Assembly (NCBI GenBank): GCA_964007475.1
Contig: CAXFZM010000277.1
Coordinates: 62,001 to 126,000, forward strand
Direction of reading: 5' to 3'
Length of the DNA stretch: 64,000 nucleotides
Origin: Hybos culiciformis
Taxonomy: Eukaryota > Arthropoda > Insecta > Diptera > Hybotidae
Shown here: one piece after another, positions 1-10,348 of the stretch
Numbering within the stretch: the stretch's first letter is position 1
How the letters are laid out: the number at the start of each line of letters is the position of its first letter
The notes under the pieces: generated by a model
Seen by the model: only the letters and a program-made list of their open reading frames with translations
Database searches by the model: none
What the model was told of the DNA's origin: nothing
Program-made: the position numbers and the translations under genes

Positions 1-1884
1 AAAATTAATAGGATTTCTTTTCCTTGAAAATGATATATTTTGACATTTAGACACATTAAGAAGGAGATTATTCTTAATACACCAAAGGCCAAAGCTATTA
101 AGGTCAGTTTGTAAGAGATTGCAGTCTGAAGGACTAGAGATTTTTTTAAAAATTTTCATATCATCGGCATAAATGTTGTGATCGCTATAGGAAATGATGA
201 GTGAAACATCGTTAATAGCGATCACGACATCAAGTGGCCCAAGGTGGCTACCTTGAGGCACTCCAGAAGTAGCTGTGTAGGTTGAAGATGTGGCAGAGCG
301 AAATTTGACCTGATAATCCCGAGGACCAAGCCAAGATTTTTTCCACTCAATAAAAGAAGGTGGGAAACCATATGCAGCCAATTTAAATAAAATAATCTGA
401 TGAGGAAGGACATCGAATGCTTTGCTAAAATCAGTGTATACAGAGTCAGTCTGATAACCCTTCTCCATGTTATCCCTATAAGCTGAAGTAATTTCTATAA
501 GATTAGTAGTAGTAGACCTACCCTTAAGAAAGCCATGCTGATTATCAGTAATAAAATTTTTGCAATAAAAATGTATATCTTCAGAAATGACAGCTTCAAA
601 AAGCTTAGGAATTGAAGAAATTTTAGCTATTGGACGATAATTTAAAACGTCAGCTCTGGAACCTTTCTTGAAAACGGGTATGATATATGAGTGTTTCCAG
701 ACTTTTGGAAAGTAACCGGTTAATAAAGATCTATTAAAAATAATAGATAGAGGATTACATAAAGTAGAAGCACAATTTTTCAAGATTACCGGTGGGACAC
801 CATCAGGGCCAGAAGAACAATCATCTTGAAGCTTAGATAAAAACTTGAAAAGTTCATTCACTTCAATTGATATAACGGTCATAGAAGTTTGTGGGCAATT
901 GTTTAAATAACTGAAATAGGCAGTATCAACATTGAAGTTTGAGTCAGAAAAAGAACTGGAAAAATGGTTAGCAAAAAAATTAGCTACGGTTAGGTCATCA
1001 TTGGAAGAGGTATTCAAGAAACTAAGAGTTTGAGGATAACTATCCCCTTTCTTCTTAGAATTAATAAAACTAAAGAATCTTTTAGGATCCTTCAATATGT
1101 CAAGCTTTGTTTTGTTTAAATAATCCTCATATTGAGACTCAAACAAGATTCGGAACTCATTCAATAAATTTTGAAAAGCCTCATGGTCAACCTCACTTCC
1201 GGTTATTAAGAAATTTTTCCAAGTCTTATTCTTCCTGTTTCTTAGAGCTTTTAGTTCTCTATTAAACCAGGGAGGCGAACAAGATCTCATGTCCCTTCTA
1301 GTAAAAAGTGGACATGATAATGAAAAACCATTGAAAAGAATTTCATAAAAGGAGTCAACCATCGAGTCCAAGTCCAAAACCACATCATTAAGGAATGAAA
1401 AGTCAGCCTGGCTGAGGTAACTATTGAGTTTAATGAAATCAGTTTTCCTAAAATTGAACTCAGAAGAGCTTTGCGGAATTATTTCATTGGACTCAAAAAC
1501 ACTAAATATAAAATGCATAGGGGGGTGAAATCTATCAATTTCAACCAAGAAATTTGCACTTTCTTGAACAGTGCAATTAGTTGGATCAGAAAAGAAAATT
1601 AGATCCAACTGTCTGTTCATAAAATTTTTGACTTTAGAAATTTGAAACAGAGGAGCTGATGAAACAGCATCAAGAAAATCAATCTCCAAACATGAGGAGG
1701 GTGTTGTTGAAATTAGGTAGTCACCCTCATCAGACTCAACCCATCTCAAATTGGGTAAATTGAAATCACCCACAAGTAAAAATTCATCCGTTTCAGATAG
1801 GATGTTAGAGACAAAATTAATAGCATTTAAAACCTCATCGTAACCAGAAGTAAAAATAAAAAAAAAAAAAGCAAAAAAGATCAT
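1..1884 (-). CDS. Jockey-like LINE ORF2 fragment (endonuclease C-terminal part plus reverse transcriptase), runs off the left edge
   Basis: An uninterrupted minus-strand reading frame of about 628 codons continues past position 1 with no stop seen. It encodes the second half of an APE-type endonuclease (VGDFNLP near residue 42, then DRFHPP) followed by a reverse transcriptase: SSGPDGVPP, LNYRPIAKIS, DFSKAFD, SGVPQGSHLGP and the catalytic IYADD near residue 571. This order and these motifs are typical of the Jockey group of non-LTR retrotransposons, which copy themselves by target-primed reverse transcription. The first in-frame ATG (1882-1884) is probably incidental: roughly the first 110 to 120 endonuclease residues are missing, so the copy is 5'-truncated. 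The frame is otherwise clean, which suggests a young copy. It lies just downstream of, and in the same orientation as, the hAT-like gene at 2099-3527, possibly within an intron of it. Confidence 0.88.
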   Translation of the reverse strand, partial: MIFFAFFFFIFTSGYDEVLNAINFVSNILSETDEFLLVGDFNLPNLRWVESDEGDYLISTTPSSCLEIDFLDAVSSAPLFQISKVKNFMNRQLDLIFFSDPTNCTVQESANFLVEIDRFHPPMHFIFSVFESNEIIPQSSSEFNFRKTDFIKLNSYLSQADFSFLNDVVLDLDSMVDSFYEILFNGFSLSCPLFTRRDMRSCSPPWFNRELKALRNRKNKTWKNFLITGSEVDHEAFQNLLNEFRILFESQYEDYLNKTKLDILKDPKRFFSFINSKKKGDSYPQTLSFLNTSSNDDLTVANFFANHFSSSFSDSNFNVDTAYFSYLNNCPQTSMTVISIEVNELFKFLSKLQDDCSSGPDGVPPVILKNCASTLCNPLSIIFNRSLLTGYFPKVWKHSYIIPVFKKGSRADVLNYRPIAKISSIPKLFEAVISEDIHFYCKNFITDNQHGFLKGRSTTTNLIEITSAYRDNMEKGYQTDSVYTDFSKAFDVLPHQIILFKLAAYGFPPSFIEWKKSWLGPRDYQVKFRSATSSTYTATSGVPQGSHLGPLDVVIAINDVSLIISYSDHNIYADDMKIFKKISSPSDCNLLQTDLNSFGLWCIKNNLLLNVSKCQNISFSRKRNPINF

Positions 1885-2098
1885 TTAATGTTGAGCCCTA
1901 AGATATTAAGTTTATTCCATTCTATGTTTATTTATGTTATTATTTCTATGACTATACATATTTATATGTCTATTTATATTTTTGTATAAATACCATGTAA
2001 AGATAATGTAATGTTAAACAAAATGTAATTAATTAATTTTTGGTATTAATTATTATGACATTTTATAATATTTGTATATTTTATTTTATGATTCTTAC

Positions 2099-3527
2099 TT
2101 TTTTCTCCAATTTAATATCCTTAATTATTTTATCGTAATGCTCTCTAATTATAACACCACTGTGTTCTTGGTTGAATTGAATTGTCCCTATTGTTCTCGT
2201 AACCCTTTCGAAATTTGAAGCTAGACCTGTAAATTTAACTCCAAGTATGGCATCATCATTCCTTGAAGTGCATATGTCCAAAACAATGACTCCTTGTTTG
2301 AATCCATTTGACAAAGTTTGTAATTTTGGCCGAATCTAATATGAAAAAGTACATGTTAATTTGTGGATGAAAAAAAAAAAAAAAATTCTATTAATTTGTT
2401 TCACTACTTTAGTAATTTTATTACTTACAATTTTCGAACACCGATCATGTAAAATATATTTAAATGAATTTGGTTGTTTTATGGTTAAACGACCATCAAA
2501 ATAACCAACTAGCTCTTCAAATCCTTTTCCTTTAACCATTGTGAAAGGTAAACAATCCTTCACAAGAAAATTAAGAATTTTCTCGTCAAATTTTTTTTGA
2601 GCTGGCTCTTGGCAAGAATACTTTTTAATTGAATTATTAGAAGGAAGCTCATTTTCCTGTTGAGATTTGATTGCTGTTTGAAATATTTCTAGATGCCTTA
2701 TCTGAAGAACGAATGTATGTATATGGTGTTATAAAAAATATTCTCCTTATGAGGTTTAATGTGTAATAAAATATAAGTCTTACTTGCATATGTCTTTTTG
2801 TATTATATTTAAAATTTCTGTTGGGAGATGACTTAATATTTTTATTTAAGTATTTAATTTTTTCTTTATTAGAAGAACACTGTGTAAAAAATTAGATCTT
2901 TCGGTTTTCCAGTTAATTCGCACACTTCATGGTATTGATATTGAAAGTATGATTTTAATTCTTCCGTTAAATTCAGTTCGAATCCTGCAATTTTAATATA
3001 TTTTCGGTTATCCTTTGCTATTAAAATATAATGTAGTTAAGTTTTTTATTTTTAAGTTTGAATTAGAAAATCTACCATATGGAAAACTTTTTTTCTGGGC
3101 GATATTAACTTCTTGCAGTGCATTTTCTTGCGAAGATTCTATTTAAAAACAAATTATCAAGTTTCATTCGACATTTTAAATAAAAATTTTTTTTACCACT
3201 CAGTGAGTTATAATCATCAGTCATATTTTTTTTGCACTTCGGTGGTAGCTGTTCTTCACTATCCGAATCTGAACGATTACCATAACTTGATTGCGACTCT
3301 ACCGTTAAAACATATTATTAGTAAAAGCAACTGAAATATTGGCTGCTACTGTCACTCAGAAATTAATGCAACCGAAGAATCATAAATCAACGTTACGTAA
3401 TTTGTGAGTAAAGCGCCCTAAGAAAAAAAAAATAATTACCATTAGGCTCATATTTTCTTTTAGCAGGAGTTCTAAATATTTCTTGAACTATATATGAAAC
3501 GTGACCGTTTTCAGTATCATAATCCAT
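2099..3527 (-). CDS. Spliced hAT-transposase-like gene, six exons, 3' end not in view
   Basis: Six minus-strand exons join in one frame with GT-AG borders: 3440-3527 (ATG at 3525-3527), 3197-3298, 3076-3138, 2881-3017, 2429-2701 and 2099-2335, about 300 codons. Donors after exons 1, 2, 5 and 6 are good (GTAATT, GTAAAA, GTAAGT, GTAAGA); the one after exon 4 (GTGTTC) is weak. The first part is acidic and low complexity (RSDSDSEEQ). Exons 5 and 6 resemble the start of the hAT catalytic region (LNFLVKDCLPFTMVKGKGFEEL-type block, then VIVLDICTSRNDD and the NQEHSG block), in which the first catalytic Asp is expected. No BED zinc finger is visible. The remaining two thirds of a hAT transposase are absent: either the LINE at 1-1884 sits in the next intron and the gene continues outside the window, or the gene was cut. 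Exon joins are inferred by eye; exon identity is more certain than function. Confidence 0.6.
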
Positions 3528-3540
3528 TATTCTGTAATAA

Positions 3541-4439
3541 GAATGTTTAAACAATATTATTAATGAAATAAAAATAATTTAAAGTTCTTGAATTGTATCA
3601 ATTCCAGCATCGAATTGATCCTTTCTTTATGCGTATGACGTGTAGATGACTTTAAATTTATAATACATAAAAATATTTTTGAACCGGTCAAATTAATTGC
3701 TAAGAAAAAATAAATTCAAATTTGCTAATATAAAAAAATTATTCACTTACATGTTCTGAAAAAAGTGGTTATAATTTCTTTTTAAATTATTTTAATTTTT
3801 TGTTTTATTGGATTAACATTATAATTTTTTAAATGTTATTACTATTCACTATTCACTATTAGTTATCACAAAATACCTTATCAATTTATTATCATATCAC
3901 TTATTTACTTCAAGAAAACAAGAAAAAAAATACTGGGTTTGATTATAAAAATAAAGCGCGTCGATGCTCCGGCTGGCTGATTGATTTACATATTTCAGTC
4001 CATAATACATAAGCGATAGCGCCGACAAAAAAAAATCTTGTAATGCAAGCTAACTTTTATCAACATAACCCAGAATATTAAAAGACCTAATTAGTCCTCA
4101 TTTCTTACTCACTCACTCACAAACATTTGAGGAAATGAGGCAAAAATTGTTGCGGTGAAGGTTTAAGAAATACTATAAAGTGTAAAAATCAATTTTTTTA
4201 AGAAAGTGCATATTGCACTTGTAAGAAAAATGAATTGATTCCATATGAACTTTTTTACAAAAAAAAAACAAAAAAACAAAAGTAGTTCATATAGAATCAA
4301 TAACAAAAAAAAGAAATGCCTAATTAGCAAATTTTTACCTTTATGTGTCATAAACGTATCAACAATTTTTATATGAAATTGTTTTTGGAATTTAATTACC
4401 GAAAAAGTATATAAACTTGGTAAATTCTAAATTTAGTTT
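3541..4439. other. AT-rich spacer with no recognisable gene
   Basis: No coding, RNA or repeat family recognised. It contains a short ACTC microsatellite near 4105-4122 and the probable upstream region of the gene at 2099-3527. A 62-codon minus-strand frame at 4163-4351 is low-complexity and looks incidental. Confidence 0.5.
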
Positions 4440-5040
4440 CATATTCAAATTGTTGATTGTCAACAAAAAAGGTAAGAAAACCTTACATGGCCGGAGTTGT
4501 CTAGTCATGGCTCAGTGATATGCACTGACCAAGATTGGATAACTCCCAATCTTTTTTTTCTCTTGTCTTTAGGTGCTGGAGCTAATCATCCGAAACTATA
4601 TGAAATTTATTTCACTAGCTTGGGATGATAGCACCAGCCAGGTTGGTATCAGAAGGGAGTAGTTTGACCACTCCTTCTGGTACAAAACCGCAAACCTGCT
4701 TCTAGTGGAGGATTCTTGGCTCTATCCAAGAATCCAAAGCTAGAACTAACCGATCGCCACCTGGATCTCCTGCTTCTATGGAGAATCTGAGGCCAGCAAA
4801 ATGTGTTGGTCTAGATTCACCATGGAGGACGGAAATCCAGACCCTGACCAATGTGGTGATGTGCTCGGGTCATCCAATTCGATGCTAAATCTCAAGTCAG
4901 CTTACGAGCATGGCTTAAGGTTTGGACATGGAATCGGTCTATGGCATTCCTTGGTTCTAACCCTAACGTGCGCGCTCCGGTTAGACCAAGACAAGCGAAA
5001 ATGACCATAGATCGCTACTTTGATCGGTTGATTTTTTTAC
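4440..5040. ncRNA. Hairpin-dense block, candidate structured RNA of unknown family
   Basis: This stretch is visibly richer in G and C than its surroundings and is built from consecutive strong hairpins: TTGTTG/CAACAA near 4450-4466, GTAAG/CTTAC (4472-4486), TCAGTG/CACTGA (4512-4528), AAGATTGG/CCAATCTT (4531-4553), a long stem GGTGCT..ATCATCC with GGATGAT..AGCACC (4572-4635) enclosing TGAAAT/ATTTCA, CAGAAGG(G)AGT/ACTCCTTCTG (4650-4679), GATTCTTGG/CCAAGAATC (4711-4734), GGTCTAGATT/AATCCAGACC (4808-4843, one mismatch), GGAAT/ATTCC (4930-4950) and TGGT(T)CTAACC/GGTTAGACCA (4952-4988). An A-box-like TGGCTCAGTGA lies at 4508 and runs of T follow at 4552 and about 5032. I do not recognise the family, and orientation is not settled. 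It could be the structured leader of an unrecognised retroelement. A 67-codon plus-strand frame at 4801-5004 lacks recognisable motifs. Confidence 0.4.
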
Positions 5041-6554
5041 CTTTTATAAATTTTCTTTCCTTCTTTCTACCGATCTTTCTAATTTCTTTTTGTCATGAAA
5101 ACCTACAAAAAAAAATTTTAACAAACATAAATTTTATTTTGAATTACATATTTTTTACAATTTAAAAATAAAAAAAAAAAATAAAATAAAATAAATAAAA
5201 TTATATTTCTTTTTTCATTCAAAAATTAAAACTAAGACACTTTTAAATAAATTTTTTTTTATGAATTCTTCTAATCAAAATAATTTAAAGTAATTTTAAA
5301 ATTAAAATTTCAAAAGATTTTACAAATCTTTTAATAGTCAGTTCAGTAATTACGCATTTTCCATATTTAAGAAAAAATTCTTAAATTAAGAAAATCAATA
5401 CTTTGTGAACGATACAATCTGATAAATAAAGAAAAATCTTGCAAAAAATCGTTCAGTAATACTACTTCTGCAAAATTTAATAATTTCCCATAACATTCCT
5501 TAATTTACCAAATTTAGTTAACACATATACTATAAAAATGTTAATACCGAATTCTTGTTCACTATTTACTACATAACTATTCTCATTTCCTTTATCAAGA
5601 ATTTTTTTAATCAATTATGCAAATGAAATAAAAATTTTCGATAATCTTCCTTAGTTTCAAGATATCAAATAATTTTTAAATACAAATTCTTTCACTAATT
5701 TCGGATAAAAATACTTTTTACCGTTAAATCACTACTGAATAGGAAGTAGTAATTCATGTTGAAGTGAGACAAGATCTTAATTAAAAAGTAAATTATTAAT
5801 TCGTTTTTTTGCTCTATTACTAAATATTGAAAATTAATCTTTAAAATCTCAAATACAACAAAAACAACAACATTTAAATATGCCCACATAAAATTTTTTA
5901 ATGTATATGATTTTAAAATGAAATGTAGTAGTTTTCCTTATCGTAGTTTTCCTTATTTGAAAGAAAAGGAAATTCCTCAGCTAAGAAAATCCGTACTCAC
6001 TGAACGTACTATAAATATTATAAAAATAATACTATATAAAATTTTAGAAGGAAATTTTAAAATGCAAAAGAAATCTTATTGTAAAATTTAAATTCTCCAA
6101 AGTTCCAATACGGTTTCCATTTTGCCGTAAAAAAATTAAAATTTGAAAACTAAGTTTAACCATATTATATAATTATAAATATTATATAATCTTTCAAAAA
6201 AAGAAATTTAAATTTTAAAAAAACCACGGATTTTGATTTATTTTGAATAAATCCTAAAAAAAATTTTCAAAAAAAAAAGAACTACATAAATTTTTTTAGT
6301 AACTTCAAAATAAATTTTGCTTACTCTAAATTCGAGATTCTAAGGAATTAAATTCAAAAATCTCGTAAGTTATCCCTTGTAGAATTCAACATATTTTTAC
6401 AAAAAAAAAAAAAAACAATTTTTTTAAACAGAAGAAATTTTTTTTTAATTTGATAAAAAACCAAAATGTTTTCATGACAAAAATAAAAAGATCGATTGGT
6501 CAAAACATAGAACTTAATACTAATTATTTTTATAAATTATTTTATTTTCATGAT
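5041..6554. other. Very AT-rich spacer, nothing recognised
   Basis: Dominated by A and T homopolymer runs. No open frame of convincing composition and no repeat family seen. Confidence 0.5.
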
Positions 6555-6840
6555 TTTTTCATATTCAAATTGTTGATTGTCAACAAAAAAGACCTATTCA
6601 AATGTTAATCGTCTAAGAGATATTCAAATTGTTGATTGTCAACAAAAAAGACCTATTCAAATGTTAATCGTCTAAGAGATATTCAAATTGTTGATTGTCA
6701 ACAAAAAAGACCTATTCAAATGTTAATCGTCTAAGAGATATACAAATTGTTCATTGTCAACAAATAAAGACATGTTCCTAATATTGATCGTCTAAGAACG
6801 ATATTCAAATTATTGATTATCAACAAAAAAGACAAATTGC
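6555..6840. repeat. About 60-bp tandem repeat, each unit with a TTGTTG-CAACAA hairpin
   Basis: Five units, the last two degenerate, of a roughly 60-bp sequence. Each carries ATTCAAATTGTTGATTGTC followed by AACAA, so each unit can fold a 6-bp TTGTTG/CAACAA hairpin. Units end with TGTTAATCGTCTAAGA. The same opening sequence occurs once at 4440-4466 at the head of the hairpin-dense block, which ties the two loci into one repeat family. Confidence 0.75.
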
Positions 6841-7504
6841 ATATTTAAACGTAGAAAACTCCGGTCCAAATCAACACAATAAAACAAATTTTTTTTATAC
6901 ATATATCTCATGCAGATTATGGAATAAACAAATTAATATTTGTTACAAAAATAATTAATATAAATGTCCAAGTATATATTTATATACATATATGCTATAT
7001 CCTATTAAGGATCACCAAAAGAACAAAAATTTATATGTATATGTTCAAAATTTTGTAAAAAAAGGAGCTTTTGTAATTAATAGACAAAAATAAATTTTTA
7101 TGTATCGAAATATACAAAAATTAAAATTTGAATTATCAACAATAAAAGTAATTTTAATAACAAATCAACCATGTAGGACCAAATTGATTAAATTTTTTTA
7201 AATAAAAAAAAAAAATAATAAAAAATAAAATGTAATTTAAGATCTAATATTTTTTTTTAAAAGTAAATTAATTTTGTATTTTGTTTTTTTAATAAAATTT
7301 TAAGAAAAAAAAAAAATAATGCCTTTGATTAGATAAGGAAATTTATTTTTCAGGTCTTTTAAAATGATAGAAATGCTGTGAATTTCCGGCTATAGGTGGC
7401 AGAAGCCACGAGCCGAAGAATGACGTCGTAGTCATTTAGGATAATTTTATTTTTATTTTGAATTGGTTGGGGTTTTCAAAATATCGCTCTCTGTAAGTTG
7501 TCAG

Positions 7505-7555
7505 GTGGGAAAGATAGTAAATGGACGGAATTTACTATCACTTCCACCTTCCCAC
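7505..7555. other. Nested perfect stem-loop just left of the LTR
   Basis: Outer stem GTGGGAA/TTCCCAC (7505-7511 with 7549-7555) encloses inner stem GATAGTAAA/TTTACTATC (7513-7521 with 7531-7539). It ends 42 bp before the 5' LTR of the Osvaldo-like element. Function unknown. Confidence 0.6.
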
Positions 7556-7597
7556 TCTTGATATTTTTTCTCTTTTTATTAAAGACATCCGAAACTT

Positions 7598-8064
7598 TGT
7601 TATGAACCCTCTGGTGTTCACTGCCAAGTACCCACCCATCGACGAGCTTAGACCAGGCCTATGAACCAGGATGTCAGGCAGTGGACTCGGCACCAGAATA
7701 AATTCGGCTGGTAGAGCTATTTCATTAGCCTCTACCTTCGCCATATTTTATTATAAAATTTTTATAATAAAACTCTGGAATTCTATCAGAACTCGCATAT
7801 TTATTTATGCAACTTCAGATTTTTAAACCTTCCCCCGTAAATTTTAATTGTAACTTTTGTTATTTTAAAATTCATAATTTTGTATTAAATAAATTCATAA
7901 CAAATGGTACCCAACGTGGTGCTAGAAATTTGTTATCTTCCATTCAAACTAATCCTCCTTTAATTCATAACAAATGGCGCCCAACGTGGTGATAGAAATT
8001 TGTTATCCTCAATTCAAACAAATCCTCCTTTATTTCATAATTTTTATAAAATAAATTCATAACA
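7598..8064 (+). repeat. 5' LTR with two internal PBS-like units
   Basis: Starts TGTTATGAA and ends TTCATAACA, a perfect 9-bp inverted terminal repeat. The 446 bp from 7619 correspond to the 3' copy. Unusually, ATTCATAACA-AA followed by a PBS-like TGG(C/T)(G/A)CCCAACGTGG occurs three times: PBS-like copies start at 7905, 7975 and 8067. The first two lie inside the LTR. Confidence 0.85.
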
Positions 8065-8066
8065 AA

Positions 8067-8195
8067 TGGCGCCCAACGTGGTAAAGGCTCTTCGAGTCCT
8101 ACCCAACCCAACGTGGTAAAGGCTCTTCGAGTCCTACCCAACCAACGTGGTAAGACTGTGAGTCCTACCCAACAAAAGTGGTAAGGGGCTTTAAT
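8067..8195 (+). promoter_or_regulatory. Primer binding site plus degenerate tandem copies
   Basis: The functional PBS position is 8067-8082 (TGGCGCCCAACGTGGT), two bases after the LTR end. It is followed by about three further partial copies of a 33-36 bp unit, CCAACGTGGTAAAGGCTCTT plus CGAGTCCTACC, at about 8105, 8142 and 8172, decaying from left to right. Minus-strand DNA synthesis would be primed here by tRNA-Lys. Confidence 0.7.
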
Positions 8196-10348
8196 AGTCC
8201 ATACCCTTGTAAAATTGTAAGATAATCTTACACGACCATTAATTTTTTTTTATGAAAAACTTTAAGTTTTTTTTAGCATAAAAAAAAAAAAGTAGTATTT
8301 AGAGTTTTGTAATTAATTTCACCCAATATATTTAGAAAACCCCAATTCAAAAGATAGCTCTATTAAAATATTTTCTATATAATATTTGGAGAAAATTTTC
8401 ACCTTGCAGTGTGAGTACAGTTTAAAATGTGGGCGCAGTCCACACTGGTACATGCTGGGGTGAAAGTTTTCAGAAAAATATTTTAAAACTTATTTCTAAT
8501 CCTATACTTTCTTTCTTCTTCTAAAAACTTCACATTTCTCTTTTAACTTCTCCTTACAGTGTGAGTGCAGTTTAAAAAGTGGGCACAGTCAATACCAACA
8601 TAAATTAAAAGCCCCCTATTAAAAAAAAAACAATACGTAGACAGGATCTCGTAGGCATAAAAATCATAACAAATGTATGAAACCCTATGAGATTTCCTAT
8701 ATAAAACCTAAAGATTAATCTGTAAAATGGGATTAAAAACAAAAAAAAAATATAATTTAATAATTGAATGCAATTTATTATATTATTAATATTAATTTTT
8801 AAGAAAAAAAATCGTATATGTTTAAATGAAAATTTCCATAAATCGAGAAAATTTAATCCATAATTTTTTTTTTTTGCGGGTAAAGTAAGTAAAACTTTTT
8901 TTTGTCATAATTTCTAGGGTCTACGTCTAGGTAGGTACTTTTTTCACCTAGAAGCTCTCATTTCAGAGATATGACCACGATCTGACCCTCCAAAGTTTTT
9001 ATATATCAGGTTGGTAGGTACACGTACATATATACATACCAGATCAGGTACATTAAAAATACCTAATAACGATATGCCAATCGCGAAACATAAAATTCTT
9101 AAGTGGGTTGGAAGAGGCGGCTGCCGTCTTCCATTTAGAATGACAACTTTTTATTTAAAAACTACATATTGTGGCTACTACAAAACAAGTAGGTATATAT
9201 ATCTATCTAACATATGAAAACTTTGGGGATGCATATCCCTGAAACGAAATCTTAACGGTAGATACCTATCGGGATATAAGGGTTTGAGAACCCCCCTACT
9301 CTCTCACCAAGTTTCGGACAAATCGAACTTGTGCATTTACGTGGCTGTTTTTCTACCTGGGGACCCACCTACTTATGTAGGTATCTCCCTACCTTCTATC
9401 TGTACAAAAAAAAAGTTTTTTCTTATATTTTGTATTTGAAATTACATTTTTTATTTATTTATTGAAATTAATTTTAAATTTTACTTCACTTTATGAATAT
9501 ATTTTTATTAAAAATTTCCATTGAAAATTATTTTCATTAAAAAAAATACTCTAAAATCCACTTAAAAAAAAATGTTTTGATTATAGCACAATAATTTTTT
9601 TTTTTGATAATTTTTCAAAATTAATTATTCAAAATTTCAATCATTTTTTTTAAAATCATTTTTAATTTATTTATTTTTCTAAAAAACAACAAGTAAAAAT
9701 CCACCTGTAATCTGTAGTTAAGAAAAAAATTGTCCTAGGAAGGATTTTTATTTTATTTTGGACATTTAAAATTAATTTTTTTTAATAAACTAATAAAAAA
9801 CTTATTTTTTATTAATTTATATTCATTATTATTGAATTTAAATTTATTTTTAATGTTTAAAACATAACTAAAAATGGCAAAAAAAATTACTGCCGACCAA
9901 CAAAGCGAACAAAAATTTGAAAACTAGTGGGAATTTTTTATTTATTATCCCTACGAAAAGTTTTGTTTACTTTTCAACTACACGGCTGATTATCTTAGTG
10001 TTGGTGATGGCACAGTCCACACTGGTACATGCTGGGGAGATCAGTCGAATTGGAACATTTCTATTTCCTAACTATCCGTCTTTTTTTAACCAAATAGAGC
10101 TTACTATCAAAACTTCTTTCTAATACTAAAACATTTCTTTCTATATAAACAACATTAAGCATTTCATTTATTTAAAGGACCTATTAAAATAAAATTATAG
10201 ATAATCAAAAAGTATGTAAAATACAATTTTTGTTTTTGTAAAATTTATATATGATGTACATATTATAATACGTCCTAGAAAAATATCCTAAAAGAAAAAT
10301 TATTTTATATATAAAAAAATAGTTAAATAAATAAAATTTTTTTTTAAA
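8196..10348 (+). other. Long untranslated leader of the Osvaldo-like element
   Basis: No convincing coding sequence. It contains direct repeats of a CAGTGTGAGT..GCAGTCCACACTGGTACATG segment (about 8407-8460, partial at 8557-8600, and again about 10008-10040). A GC-richer insert at about 8930-9410 carries the palindromic motif GGAAGAGGCGGCTGCCGTCTT (split here: GGAAGAGGCGG, CTGCCGTCTTCC at 9110-9133). Such leaders often hold packaging and dimerisation signals; that role is inference. Confidence 0.5.

Noticed and set aside
390..415. Hammerhead ribozyme core (CTGATGA followed by CGAA)
   Set aside because: Stem II cannot form and the bases are codons of the LINE reverse transcriptase on the other strand.
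4801..5004. 67-codon plus-strand frame in the hairpin-dense block
   Set aside because: No family motif, and the base pairing pattern explains the composition better than coding.
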